Positions 15,651 to 23,874 of a stretch of 24,651 bases of DNA are shown here, piece after piece. A model generated the notes under the pieces. It saw only the letters and a list, made by a program, of their open reading frames with translations. It ran no database searches and was not told the origin of the DNA. The stretch spans positions 1-24,651 of the forward strand of contig CAYGVJ010000085.1 of NCBI GenBank assembly GCA_964353255.1, read 5' to 3'. Numbering within the stretch: position 1 is the stretch's first letter; every line of letters starts with the position of its first letter. Source of the DNA: VFZS01 sp964353255 (GTDB taxonomy: Bacteria > Acidobacteriota > Terriglobia > Bryobacterales > Bryobacteraceae). The position numbers were made by a program, and so were the translations under genes.

Positions 15651-16628
15651 ATGCCCGGACTGCGCATCCTGGTCGTGCGGACCGGCTCGATGGGCGACAT
15701 CATCCACGCCCTGCCCGCCGTGGCCACCCTGAAGCACAGCTTCGCCGGCTGGGCCTTGTGCTGGGTGGTGGACCCCAAGTGGGACGCGCTGCTGGAGGGC
15801 AACCCGTTTGTTGACCGGCGGATTCCCCTGCGGCGCAACGCGCGCGGCATCTGGGAAGCCTGGCGCGAGCTGCGGGCCGCCCGGTACGACTTCGCGGTGG
15901 ATTTCCAGGGGCTGATCAAGTCCGCCGTCCTGGCCCTGGCTGGGCGCTGCGATCGGATCTACGGTTTCCACCAGTCGCAAGTGCGCGAGAAGCTGGCCGC
16001 CTTGGCTTACTCGAATCGGGTGCGGACGAGCGCCGCGCACGTCGTGGACCGGAATCTGGAACTGGCGGCGGCCGCCGGAGCTACCACTATTCTGCGTACG
16101 TTTCCGCTGCCGGACGGGCGCCCGGAGGGGGACTTGCCCGCCGGCGACTTCGTGCTGTCGAGCCCGCTGGCCGGCTGGGGCGGCAAACAGTGGCCGCTGG
16201 AGAGCTATGCGCGGCTGGCGCGGTGTCTGCGGGAGGAACTCGGCCTTCCTTTGGCGCTGAACGGCCCGCCTGAGGCCGCGGCCGGGCTGGGCTCCATTCC
16301 CGAGGTTGCGGTGCACGTCTCCGGCATCCCGGGGCTGATCCACGCCACGCGGCAGGCCCTCGCGGTGGTGGGAATCGACAGCGGGCCGCTGCATCTGGCG
16401 GCCGCGCTGGGCAAGCCCGGGGTAGCGCTGTTCGGTCCGACGGATCCGGCCCGCAACGGGCCTTACGGCGACACCTTCACCGTGCTCCGCAGCCCGCGGG
16501 CCACTACCAGTTACAGACGCCGCGCGGACACCGACCCGGCCATGCGGGAGATCTCGCCGGAAGCGGTGTTCGAGGCCCTGAAGACCCGGCTGGCCGCACT
16601 ACGGAAAGCTGCCGGCGCCTCTACCTGA
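15651..16628 (+). CDS. LPS heptosyltransferase (WaaC-like, GT9)
   Basis: The 325-aa protein is a second family 9 glycosyltransferase. It begins ILVVRTGSMGDIIHALPAV, the hallmark of heptosyltransferase I, and has AVDFQGLIKS, SPLAGWGGKQWPLESY and the donor loop VVGIDSGPLHLAAALGKPGVALFGPTDP (about 240-268). WaaC adds the first heptose to Kdo2-lipid A. The ATG lies 3 bp after the HldE-like gene, and the stop overlaps the next start by one base (TGATG), so translation through the operon should be coupled. Together with the WaaF-like gene it implies a heptose-containing LPS core, although no Kdo transferase or heptose synthesis gene is in the window. Confidence 0.9.
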   Translation: MPGLRILVVRTGSMGDIIHALPAVATLKHSFAGWALCWVVDPKWDALLEGNPFVDRRIPLRRNARGIWEAWRELRAARYDFAVDFQGLIKSAVLALAGRCDRIYGFHQSQVREKLAALAYSNRVRTSAAHVVDRNLELAAAAGATTILRTFPLPDGRPEGDLPAGDFVLSSPLAGWGGKQWPLESYARLARCLREELGLPLALNGPPEAAAGLGSIPEVAVHVSGIPGLIHATRQALAVVGIDSGPLHLAAALGKPGVALFGPTDPARNGPYGDTFTVLRSPRATTSYRRRADTDPAMREISPEAVFEALKTRLAALRKAAGAST

Positions 16629-17179
16629 TGCCCCGCTACTGGTTCCCCAAGCCCTACGCGGACGTGGTGGCCCGTTGGCGGGTGCCGGGCGGCTTTTTGC
16701 TTGTGGCGGCGTTCGCGTACTTCTCGGCGCCCACTCCGGGATCGCTGGGGGCCGGTTTGCCGGTGGCGGTGCTGGGTCTGTGGCTGCGGGCCTGGGCGGC
16801 GGGGCACCTGGCCAAAAATCAGCGCTTGGCCACCAGCGGGCCGTACGCCTCCTGCCGAAACCCGCTTTACCTGGGAACCCTCATTGCGGCTGCCGGCCTG
16901 GCGGTGGCTGCGCGCCGGCCGCTGCTGGCGGCGCTGTTCGCGGCGGTGTTTGTGCTGGTCTACCTGCCGGTCATGGAACTGGAAGAGCAGCACTTGAGGA
17001 ACCTCTTTCCGGAGTACGCGGAATACGCCGCGCGCGTGCCGGCGCTGTGGCCGCGACTGAGCGCGCGCGCTGGCGGCGAGGCCTTCAGTTGGGCGCTGTA
17101 CCGGAGGAACCGCGAATACAACGCCTTGCTGGGCTTCCTGGGCGCAGTGGCAGTGCTGGCGTGGAAGGTCTGGGGCTGA
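16628..17179 (+). CDS. Membrane methyltransferase, ICMT/PEMT family
   Basis: The 183-aa protein has about four hydrophobic segments and the motif of isoprenylcysteine carboxyl methyltransferase / phospholipid methyltransferase proteins. TSGPYASCRNPLYLGT (about 74-90) is followed by the C-terminal LEEQHLRNLFPEYAEYAARVPALWP (about 118-143), which binds S-adenosylmethionine in this family. Bacterial members methylate lipids or unknown small acceptors; protein prenylcysteine is unlikely as substrate. Its one-base overlap with the WaaC-like gene suggests a lipid or LPS-related target. The last codons and the TGA stop lie within the first copy of the direct repeat at 17170. Confidence 0.85.
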   Translation: MPRYWFPKPYADVVARWRVPGGFLLVAAFAYFSAPTPGSLGAGLPVAVLGLWLRAWAAGHLAKNQRLATSGPYASCRNPLYLGTLIAAAGLAVAARRPLLAALFAAVFVLVYLPVMELEEQHLRNLFPEYAEYAARVPALWPRLSARAGGEAFSWALYRRNREYNALLGFLGAVAVLAWKVWG

Positions 17180-17294
17180 GGGTTCGCGCAAAGGACGCCA
17201 AGGTCGCGCCAAGTTCGCAAAGGAATTCCGGGATCGGTCTTGTTGGCGTGCTTTGCGGGCCCTTGGCGGGCTTGGCGCGAACTGTCCTTGACCG
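17170..17294. repeat. Direct repeat copy 1, with internal imperfect hairpin
   Basis: The segment starts at CTGGGGCTGA, which contains the methyltransferase stop. It is repeated 141-142 bp downstream with one indel and about six mismatches over the best-matching 104 bp by eye. It is rich in CGCCAAG and CGCAAAG words on both strands. Positions 17182-17218 can pair imperfectly with 17246-17282 around a loop of about 27 nt, so both transcripts could form a long hairpin. A bidirectional terminator role is possible. Confidence 0.8.
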
Positions 17295-17310
17295 TGCTGG
17301 GCAGGACAGC

Positions 17311-17436
17311 CTGGGGCTGACGGGCTCGCGGAAAGGACGCCAAGGACTCGCCAAGTTCGCAAAGGAATTCCGGGATCGGTTTTGTTGGCGTGCTTTGCGG
17401 GCCCTTGGCGAGCTTGGCGCGAACTCTCCTTTACCG
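17311..17436. repeat. Direct repeat copy 2
   Basis: This is the second copy of the unit at 17170, again opening with CTGGGGCTGA and ending across the TAA stop (17431-17433) of the convergent 1144-aa gene. A 16-bp unrelated spacer (17295-17310) separates the copies. It has the same internal dyad; the identical core runs from AAGTTCGCAA through GGAATTCCGGG. The 251 bp between the two genes are fully accounted for by these copies and the spacer. Confidence 0.8.
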
Positions 17437-20400
17437 CGGTTTGCTCAGGCGGCGAAAATACTCGGCCACGGCGTCGGCGTAACCCGGAGGGACCGGCTCG
17501 GCGGCGCCGGAGCGAATCTGTTCGCCCCGGTCTTCGAGCTGGCGGCGGAGTCCGAGTTCGAGCTGCTCGAGCGCGGGAAGGAGTTGGCGCCGCAACTGCT
17601 CGACTAACTCCGGGTTGCCGGGGAAGCGCTTGGGATCCAGCCGCTGCATCTCGCGGATGAGTTCCTGAACGTTGCGCGCCAGCTCGGGGTTGTCCACGAG
17701 GGACCGCCGCAGCTCCCCCAGATCCCTCAAACCCTGGCGGTAGATGCGGTCCAGTTCGGCGGCCTCCGGGCGTGCGCTGGTCACGGGGCGCTCCGGCGGC
17801 GCCTGAAGATCGCCGCGGTTGATGGCGGACAAGTCGCCCCGGCGGTAGCCTCCTGTCGTCCGCTCCATCTGGCTGCGCAGCCGTTCGAGTCCCGCCAGCG
17901 CCCGCTCCAGATCCGCTTCTCTGCCGCCGCCCCTCCCGAGTGCCGCCTGGGCCTGCCGGGTCTGGTCGCGCAATCGCTCAAGGCCCTGAGTGACGGGCGC
18001 TTCCCGCGGCAAGGCATAAGCGCCCAGACCGCGGCGGATCCACTCGGCGGCGGTCTTCATGCGGAGCGTCAGTTCGTCCTTCTGAGCGTCGCCGAGGGCC
18101 TCGCGCAGCCTCGAGGAGGCGGCGGGCTGGCTGCCGGCCAGATCGCGGATGGCGTCCTGAATCTGCCGTTCGAGGCGCTGGTACTCCTCGGTCATTTGCT
18201 GCTTCTGGCCAGCGAACTCGAGGGCGCGCTGGCGCAGTTGTTCGGCCGGCGGTTGCGGTGTGGCGCCGGGCGCGTTCCCGTAGGCCTGGCGCAGGCGGTT
18301 GGCGAAGTCGTTCTGCTGCTCGGCGAGGCGCCCGGCGGAGCGCGCGATGTCGCCCATCTGTTCTGAGGACTCCTGGCTGCGGAGGCCGCGGAGCAACTGC
18401 CGCGCCTCCTCGAGGCGCTCGGCGGCCCGTCGCGCCTCGGCCTCGCTCTGCTCGCCGCTGTTCTGCGCAGAGCCGGCCCCGCGCATGTCCCGGGTGGCCT
18501 GCTGGAGGCGCTCCAGCGCCCGCTCGAGCCTGGGATCCACCGGCTGCCGTCCCCCGGCGCCGCGGGACATTGCCCGGAGGCTGCGCTGGAGCGGGCCCTG
18601 CTGCGTGCCCTCGGAAGCTTGCGCCTGCCGGCCCTGCTGGCCGGACTGCTGGCCGCTCTCGCCGCGCGTCGGCCGCTCCATCTGCCGTTGGAGTTCCTCG
18701 GCCTCGCGCCGGAGCATCTCCTGCTGCCAGCGCTGCTGGAAGGACTGCCGCTGCTGCCTTTGCTGCCGGGCCAGTTCCTGCTGCCGCCGGGCCAACTGCT
18801 CCAGTTTCTGAAGCGCCTCGTCCACTTCGCGGGCGCGCCGGTCACCTGACGGCGCCTGCTGCCCGGTCTCGTACTGGTTCTTTTCCATGTCCAGTTCGAG
18901 GTCGAAGAGGTTTTCGAGGTCTCGTCCCGCCCCGCGGCTGCCCCCGGCGCCTCCGCGGCCACCTCGGCTGCCGAACGCCACCCGGATCTGGCGGAAGGTG
19001 GCCTCCGCCCGGAGCAGATGCTGGAGCGCGCGCTGCTCGGGCGCCAGCGCCTCCCTCCAGGCCTGCGCCTTGAGCCTGTCTGCGGCCGCGCTCATGGCCT
19101 GGGCCGCCGCCCCCATGTCCTTCGAGAAGCTGTCGAACTCCTCGCTGGTTCCGGAGAGCTGCCGGCTGGCCATCCGCTTGGCCAAAGAGAGCGCCTGGTC
19201 GCGCAGCTTGGCCTGAACGTCGGACAGGAACTTCGCGTCTTCGGCGGCGGCTGACTTATCTTTGGCCCGGTTCCGGATCTCGTTCCAAGTGGCGGCAATG
19301 ATCTCCTTCTGCCGCGCCGAAATCCGGCCGGGGTCCTGATTCCCGCCGCCCTGGATGCCGCCGCCCCCGGCCTGCTGGGACTGCGAGTACTCGCGCTCGA
19401 AGGGATGCGTCTCGATGAAGAGAATGTCGGTGTGGCTGGTCGAGCGGGCATCGCGCGCCGAGGCGTAGAAGCTGACCACGTCGCCGGGAACCAGCTTGAA
19501 GTCCTCCAGATACAGGGTCGTCGCGCCGTCGGCCTTCGGGACGCCCTTCTGCTTCAGCAGCGGCACGGCCTTCTCCTCGCCACCGTTGACCCAGTAGCGC
19601 AGGGTCAGGTCTTGAAGCGAGAAGTCATCCTCCGCTTCGACGCCAATAGTAACTTCCGCGATCGGGTTGACCCTGGTATCACGCCCCGGCTGCGTGATGC
19701 GCACCAGGGGCGGCGTTTCCCTGCGCGCCTCGATGAAGAAATCCTCGCTGAGGCGTATTTCCTCCCCGTACTCGTTGGTGGCGACGTGATAGAGGCCGTC
19801 TTTCTCTATCGTGACGCGCCCGGCCAGCCAGTTCCCGTCGCGCTGCTCGAGCGGGATGCGCGCGTTGCCGTCCAGCGCCAGCACGCCGTTGCGCAAGGGA
19901 CGATCCGTCAGGACGGCGACCTCGGCCTGGGTGCCTTCGACGGCGCGCAAATCGCCGCCCGGATCCTCGACCGCATCCTTCAGCCCCGTCCAGCCGGGGA
20001 AATGGTAAGTGACTCGGATCTTCCTGATGGTCGGCAGATCGATCACCTTCAGCGTGTAGGTCTTCGAGCGCACCCCTCCAGCTTCCACGTAGTAGTCGGC
20101 CGTCTCCGGGATGCCGGCGAAAAGAAACTGGAATCCGGCGCCCTGCGGCTCCGGCTGCATCAGCGCTTCTTCCCACTTCGACGTGCCGGCGTACTGGGCG
20201 AGCAGGCGAACCCGCGCCGGCTGGAAGCCCATGGGCTGAGCTGTCACCAACTGGTCCGCGCCCCGGCGCACCGTGCGATTGCCCGGCGAGACCAGTATGT
20301 CGTAGAACAGCCGGCTGCCCGGACCCGCCGGGCCTGCCCAGAGCAGCGACGCGCCGTATCCCAGGAAACCCGGACCCCAGACCACCAGCCACGCCAAGCC

Positions 20401-20865
20401 CGCCGCGGCTGCCGCCGCCGTCGAAGCGAACGCCACGATCCGTCTGCGAGAAACCACGCGCGAGGGCGCGACGCGCTCGGCCACCGGAGCCGTATCTTCG
20501 GCCAGGAGTTCCAAGAACGGGTCGTCGCTGCCCTCGGCGGCGCCACGCTCGGCGAAGGTCAGCAGGCGCTCCTGGAATTCGGGGAACCGCCGCTCGACCC
20601 AGTGCGCGGTGTTCCGGCGATTCACGCGCAGCCACGGATACAAGAGCCCCAGACCCAGAGCCAGGCCCAGGCACAGGACGAGCAGAATCCGGCCGGCGGT
20701 CACGCTGGCCGCCGAGAAGGCGAAGGAGTTGGCGAGGAGAACCAGCAGCACGGTAGCCAGCAATGCGGCGCCCGCGGTCAGAGCGGCGCCGCGGCTCGCG
20801 GCATTGAGGCGCAGCGCTCTCTCCAACTGCCGCAAGTAGGTGTTGAGCCGGTCCAGCGCGTTCAT
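17431..20865 (-). CDS. Large DUF4175-like membrane protein
   Basis: The 1144-aa protein has three N-terminal transmembrane segments (about 28-50, 57-78 and 143-163). A long periplasmic beta-rich region (about 180-520) contains Ig-like segments such as RKIRVTYHFPGWTG. A helical, very Gln/Arg/Glu-rich part follows (about 540-1100), with a low-complexity stretch near 679-758. The architecture fits DUF4175-type proteins encoded after MoxR-DUF58-BatA genes. Its function is not established. The ATG at 20865 is chosen over the upstream in-frame start because GAGGAG (20871-20876) lies five bases before it and the longer form would translate the hairpin. It is the last gene of the cluster; its stop lies in repeat copy 2. 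The DUF4175 assignment is from recall of architecture, not a search. Confidence 0.75.
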   Translation of the reverse strand: MNALDRLNTYLRQLERALRLNAASRGAALTAGAALLATVLLVLLANSFAFSAASVTAGRILLVLCLGLALGLGLLYPWLRVNRRNTAHWVERRFPEFQERLLTFAERGAAEGSDDPFLELLAEDTAPVAERVAPSRVVSRRRIVAFASTAAAAAAGLAWLVVWGPGFLGYGASLLWAGPAGPGSRLFYDILVSPGNRTVRRGADQLVTAQPMGFQPARVRLLAQYAGTSKWEEALMQPEPQGAGFQFLFAGIPETADYYVEAGGVRSKTYTLKVIDLPTIRKIRVTYHFPGWTGLKDAVEDPGGDLRAVEGTQAEVAVLTDRPLRNGVLALDGNARIPLEQRDGNWLAGRVTIEKDGLYHVATNEYGEEIRLSEDFFIEARRETPPLVRITQPGRDTRVNPIAEVTIGVEAEDDFSLQDLTLRYWVNGGEEKAVPLLKQKGVPKADGATTLYLEDFKLVPGDVVSFYASARDARSTSHTDILFIETHPFEREYSQSQQAGGGGIQGGGNQDPGRISARQKEIIAATWNEIRNRAKDKSAAAEDAKFLSDVQAKLRDQALSLAKRMASRQLSGTSEEFDSFSKDMGAAAQAMSAAADRLKAQAWREALAPEQRALQHLLRAEATFRQIRVAFGSRGGRGGAGGSRGAGRDLENLFDLELDMEKNQYETGQQAPSGDRRAREVDEALQKLEQLARRQQELARQQRQQRQSFQQRWQQEMLRREAEELQRQMERPTRGESGQQSGQQGRQAQASEGTQQGPLQRSLRAMSRGAGGRQPVDPRLERALERLQQATRDMRGAGSAQNSGEQSEAEARRAAERLEEARQLLRGLRSQESSEQMGDIARSAGRLAEQQNDFANRLRQAYGNAPGATPQPPAEQLRQRALEFAGQKQQMTEEYQRLERQIQDAIRDLAGSQPAASSRLREALGDAQKDELTLRMKTAAEWIRRGLGAYALPREAPVTQGLERLRDQTRQAQAALGRGGGREADLERALAGLERLRSQMERTTGGYRRGDLSAINRGDLQAPPERPVTSARPEAAELDRIYRQGLRDLGELRRSLVDNPELARNVQELIREMQRLDPKRFPGNPELVEQLRRQLLPALEQLELGLRRQLEDRGEQIRSGAAEPVPPGYADAVAEYFRRLSKPR

Positions 20866-20868
20866 ACC

Positions 20869-20963
20869 GTCTCCTCTCGACGCGCCGAAAATCGGGGACA
20901 GGCAGGGGTGTCCACTGGGGGACACCCTAGCCAGTCCCCGATTTTCAGGCAGTGTCTCCTCTC
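20869..20963. repeat. Hairpin element flanked by 10-bp direct repeats
   Basis: GTCTCCTCTC occurs at 20869-20878 and again at 20954-20963, bracketing the nested hairpin at 20887-20946. On the minus strand this word is the Shine-Dalgarno region (GAGAGGAGAC) of the DUF4175-like gene, so the flanks look like a target-site duplication made when a small element inserted upstream of that gene. The transposition history is inference. Confidence 0.55.
20887..20946. repeat. 60-nt nested inverted repeat (REP/MITE-like hairpin)
   Basis: Perfect 13-bp outer arms (GAAAATCGGGGAC at 20887-20899, GTCCCCGATTTTC at 20934-20946) enclose perfect 8-bp inner arms (GGGTGTCC at 20906-20913, GGACACCC at 20920-20927) around a 6-nt loop. 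The two arms are joined by 6-nt internal bulges on each side, so the whole is symmetrical. It lies in the 112-bp gap between the BatA-like and DUF4175-like genes and would form a strong RNA hairpin within the operon transcript. The form resembles extragenic palindromes mobilised by RAYT transposases. Confidence 0.85.
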
Positions 20964-20977
20964 AGTATCACCCGCCT

Positions 20978-22981
20978 CTACCCGTCACTGACCTTCATGT
21001 ATCGGCTGGCGGCCAGCGACTCGGCCAAGGCCACCGCCAGCGCGAGTAGCATCACATACCACCATAACGGCCAGGGCCGGGCTTCGGTCACAGGCGCGCC
21101 GCCCGCTGGCGCTCGTGCGGCGAGGCCGCGATGCTGCCAGAGGGCCAGCGTCTCCTTGGGAATCACCTCCAGGTCGGACTCGCGGCGGTCCGGGTTCACC
21201 GCTACCAGTTCGTCGCGCCCGCTGCCTATGTGAACTTCGTAGAAGCCCGCCCGCGCCACCTGTAGCGTGCGGGCGGTCGCGGCCTCCTCCAGCGAGAGCG
21301 CGCGCCGGCCCTCGGGGCCCAGCACCTCCACCGCCGGTCCCTGGTCCTTGCCCGACCGCAACTCCAGGTGCGCATCCACCGGCAGATTTGACGGGTGGTC
21401 TTCCTCGCCGCTCAGGTACCGCGCCGTCTCGCCGACAAACGGCACGAAGGCGGCATGCAGCGGGAAGTCGTTCGAGAGGTTGTCGAAGGTGGAGGCAAAG
21501 ACCAGGACCCGGCCCTCCCCGATCCGCTTTTCCAGGAGCAGGGGAGTCTCGTCCGCCAGCCGCGCCACCACGCGGGCGGACCCGGGGTCGATGCGAATCA
21601 CCTGGTAGAACTTCACGCCCTCCCAGCGGTTCGCTCTGCGCACGGAAGGGTGCGCCGCGTCCAGGAAGCCGGCGCTCTGAAACCGTTCGCCCGCTCGCGC
21701 GGCGTAGCGGGCTTCGAGAATGGCTTCATCAAAGATCGGCACGCGGGGCCGGGTTGAGGCGGCCGGGCCTACGGCGACAAGCAGGGACCCGCCGGCGCGC
21801 ACAAAGCTGCGGAGCGCATTCTCGAAGCTCGCCGGCATCGCCGCCACGTCGGACAGCACGACCGCCGCGTACTTGGAGGGAGAAACGCCGCCCGCCTGCT
21901 CGGTGGTGACGGCCTCCAGGGTGAAGGCGGCCTCGGAGGATGCCTCCAGCGCCGCGCGGAAATACAGCAGGCCCCGCGGCTGGCGCGCCTCGTGTACGAA
22001 GAGGATGCGCCGGGGGTCGGCGCGCTCGAGGGCGACGAAGAACCGGTCGTCCTCCGGCAGCGCGTCGGCGGGGCTGATCCGCACCTCGCCCCGGTTCAGG
22101 CCGTAGGGCACATCCAGGGAAGGGAACTCGACTGCGGCGCGTCCGTTTTCGGGGACCTCCACCGTCCTGGTCTCGACCACCCTGCTGTTGACCGCCAGCG
22201 ACACGGTGCGGCGCGCCGCCGGGGCGCCGAAGCCGGCGATGGTCGCCTGCACGCGGGCTTTTCTGGAACCGAACAGTCGTCGCGGCGCATTCACGCTTTC
22301 GACCGCCCAATTGGGCCGGCGCGCCTCCGCCGTCGCGTGGAGCACGAGCTGCGCCTGGCCGGGCAGCACGAAGTCGGCCAGCGCCGCCGGCAGCGAAGAT
22401 TTCTGCATGTCGCTGAACAGGTGCACCTCGACCGGGGCCCGCGCGGGCTGCGCGACGGAACGCGCGGCGCGTGCCAGCTCGCCGTAGGAGCTGCGCGCGT
22501 CGGTCGCCGAAACGGACTCGAGGGCCGCGCGAAGCTGCTGCCGGTCCTCGACGGCCGGCGAAAGGAAATGCACCTGCGAGTCCAGAGTCGCCACCTGTCC
22601 CTGGCTGCCGGCGGGCAGGGAGGCGACCACCGCCAGCGCCTCGCGCTTGGCCCGCTCGAGCGCCCCGCCGTGCCGCATGCTGAAGGAATCGTCGATCACC
22701 AGCAGCGCCAGCTTCCGGCCGCCCGCGCCCGGCGCCACGGCGCGCGTGACATACGGGTTCGCAAACGCGAGCGCCAGCAGCGCCAGCAGCGCCAGCCGGA
22801 GCGAAAGCAGCAGCAGATAACGCAGGCGGCGGTGGCGGATGGATTTCGACGCGCGGCGCTCGAAGAACATCAGCGAGCTGAAGCGCCGCGGCTCGGCGCG
22901 GTGCCGCCGCAGCAGATGGAGCCACAGGGGCAAGCCCGCCGCAACCAGTCCGGCCAGAAACCACGGCGCCAGAAACCCCAT
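20978..22981 (-). CDS. BatA-like membrane protein with VWA domain
   Basis: The 667-aa protein opens with the BatA N-terminal membrane region (FLAPWFLAGLVAAGLPLWLHLL, first helix about 3-22, then an RRFSSLMFF segment and a second helix about 56-76). A VWA domain follows (about 88-240) with the MIDAS motif DDSFSM. A central glutamine-amidotransferase-like region comes next (about 335-500, VFASTFDNLSNDFP), and a final transmembrane helix ends the protein (about 638-658). BatA-type proteins are VWA partners of MoxR ATPases, believed to help assemble or protect envelope complexes. The ATG at 22981 shares a base with the DUF58 TGA and has GGAGG five bases upstream; the GTG at 22984 is an alternative. 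Confidence 0.88.
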   Translation of the reverse strand: MGFLAPWFLAGLVAAGLPLWLHLLRRHRAEPRRFSSLMFFERRASKSIRHRRLRYLLLLSLRLALLALLALAFANPYVTRAVAPGAGGRKLALLVIDDSFSMRHGGALERAKREALAVVASLPAGSQGQVATLDSQVHFLSPAVEDRQQLRAALESVSATDARSSYGELARAARSVAQPARAPVEVHLFSDMQKSSLPAALADFVLPGQAQLVLHATAEARRPNWAVESVNAPRRLFGSRKARVQATIAGFGAPAARRTVSLAVNSRVVETRTVEVPENGRAAVEFPSLDVPYGLNRGEVRISPADALPEDDRFFVALERADPRRILFVHEARQPRGLLYFRAALEASSEAAFTLEAVTTEQAGGVSPSKYAAVVLSDVAAMPASFENALRSFVRAGGSLLVAVGPAASTRPRVPIFDEAILEARYAARAGERFQSAGFLDAAHPSVRRANRWEGVKFYQVIRIDPGSARVVARLADETPLLLEKRIGEGRVLVFASTFDNLSNDFPLHAAFVPFVGETARYLSGEEDHPSNLPVDAHLELRSGKDQGPAVEVLGPEGRRALSLEEAATARTLQVARAGFYEVHIGSGRDELVAVNPDRRESDLEVIPKETLALWQHRGLAARAPAGGAPVTEARPWPLWWYVMLLALAVALAESLAASRYMKVSDG

Positions 22982-23868
22982 CACATCCTCCCCTGCCGGA
23001 CGGTGAGGTACTCCCGCAGCGCTTCGTCCAGCGGGCGATCGGTACGCAGCAGGACGTAGTCCATTCCCGCGCCACGCGCCTTGGTGCGCAGGGCCTCGAT
23101 GTGCGCGCCGATCCTTTCCAGGTACCGCGTCCGCGCGTACTCGGGCGACACCTCCAGCCTCTCGGCCGTCTCCATGTCCACGAGCAGCGCCGGCTGGCTC
23201 AAAGCCGGCTGGAGCTCCTGCGGGTCCAGCACGTGAAAAAGCACCAGGTCGCTGCCGCGGTACCGGAGCGGCTCCATTGTCCGGATGGCGCGCTCCGGCG
23301 CGACGTAGAAATCCGAGATCACGGCCAGGACGCCCCGCCGCCGCTGGAACTGCTGAAAGTGAAGGAACGGCTTGGCGAAGTCGGTGCGGGCGGCCGGCTC
23401 GGCCTGCTCGAGGGCGTGCAGGATGCGCTGAAGCTGCCCGTGGCGCGTCGAGGGCCGCACGTAATCGCGCACTTCATCGTCGAAAACGATGATGCTGGAG
23501 GCATCGCGCTGCCGGGTGGCCAGGTAAGCCAGCGACGCCGCCAGGAAGCGGGCGTAGTCGATCTTGCTGACTCCGCCGGAAGAGAATCCCATCGAGGCGC
23601 TGGCGTCCAGCAGCAAAGTGAGCTGCGTGTTGGTCTCGCCCCGGTAGCGCTTCAGGTAGCACCGCTCGGTCCGCGCAAAGACGTTCCAATCCACGTGGCG
23701 CAGGTCGTCGCCCGTCGAGTAGGCCCGGTATTCGGCGAACTCCTGGCTGAACCCGAAGTCCGGCGAGCGGTGCAGACCCGCGACGAATCCGTCCACCACG
23801 GTCTTGGCCACCAGCTCCAGCCCGGAGATCCCGGCCAGCACCGCGGGATTCAGGAAGCGTTGCAGCAT
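22981..23868 (-). CDS. DUF58 / VWA-domain MoxR partner protein
   Basis: The 295-aa protein has the DUF58 signature EFAEYRAYSTGDDLRHVDWNVFART (about 43-67) and KRYRGETN. A VWA-like fold follows with the MIDAS motif LLDASASMG (about 87-95). DUF58 proteins are soluble VWA-type adaptors encoded beside MoxR ATPases and are thought to deliver or recognise the substrate of the ATPase. The MoxR stop is 6 bp upstream of this ATG and the stop overlaps the BatA-like start (TGATG), so all four genes should be one transcription unit. Confidence 0.93.
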   Translation of the reverse strand: MLQRFLNPAVLAGISGLELVAKTVVDGFVAGLHRSPDFGFSQEFAEYRAYSTGDDLRHVDWNVFARTERCYLKRYRGETNTQLTLLLDASASMGFSSGGVSKIDYARFLAASLAYLATRQRDASSIIVFDDEVRDYVRPSTRHGQLQRILHALEQAEPAARTDFAKPFLHFQQFQRRRGVLAVISDFYVAPERAIRTMEPLRYRGSDLVLFHVLDPQELQPALSQPALLVDMETAERLEVSPEYARTRYLERIGAHIEALRTKARGAGMDYVLLRTDRPLDEALREYLTVRQGRM

Positions 23869-23874
23869 GCGGCC

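Noticed and set aside
17170..17436. CRISPR array
   Set aside because: There are only two long copies with an internal dyad and a 16-bp spacer, and no cas genes nearby.
19405..20991. 528-codon open frame on the plus strand
   Set aside because: It lies antisense to the DUF4175-like gene, has no recognisable motif, and would run through the hairpin element.
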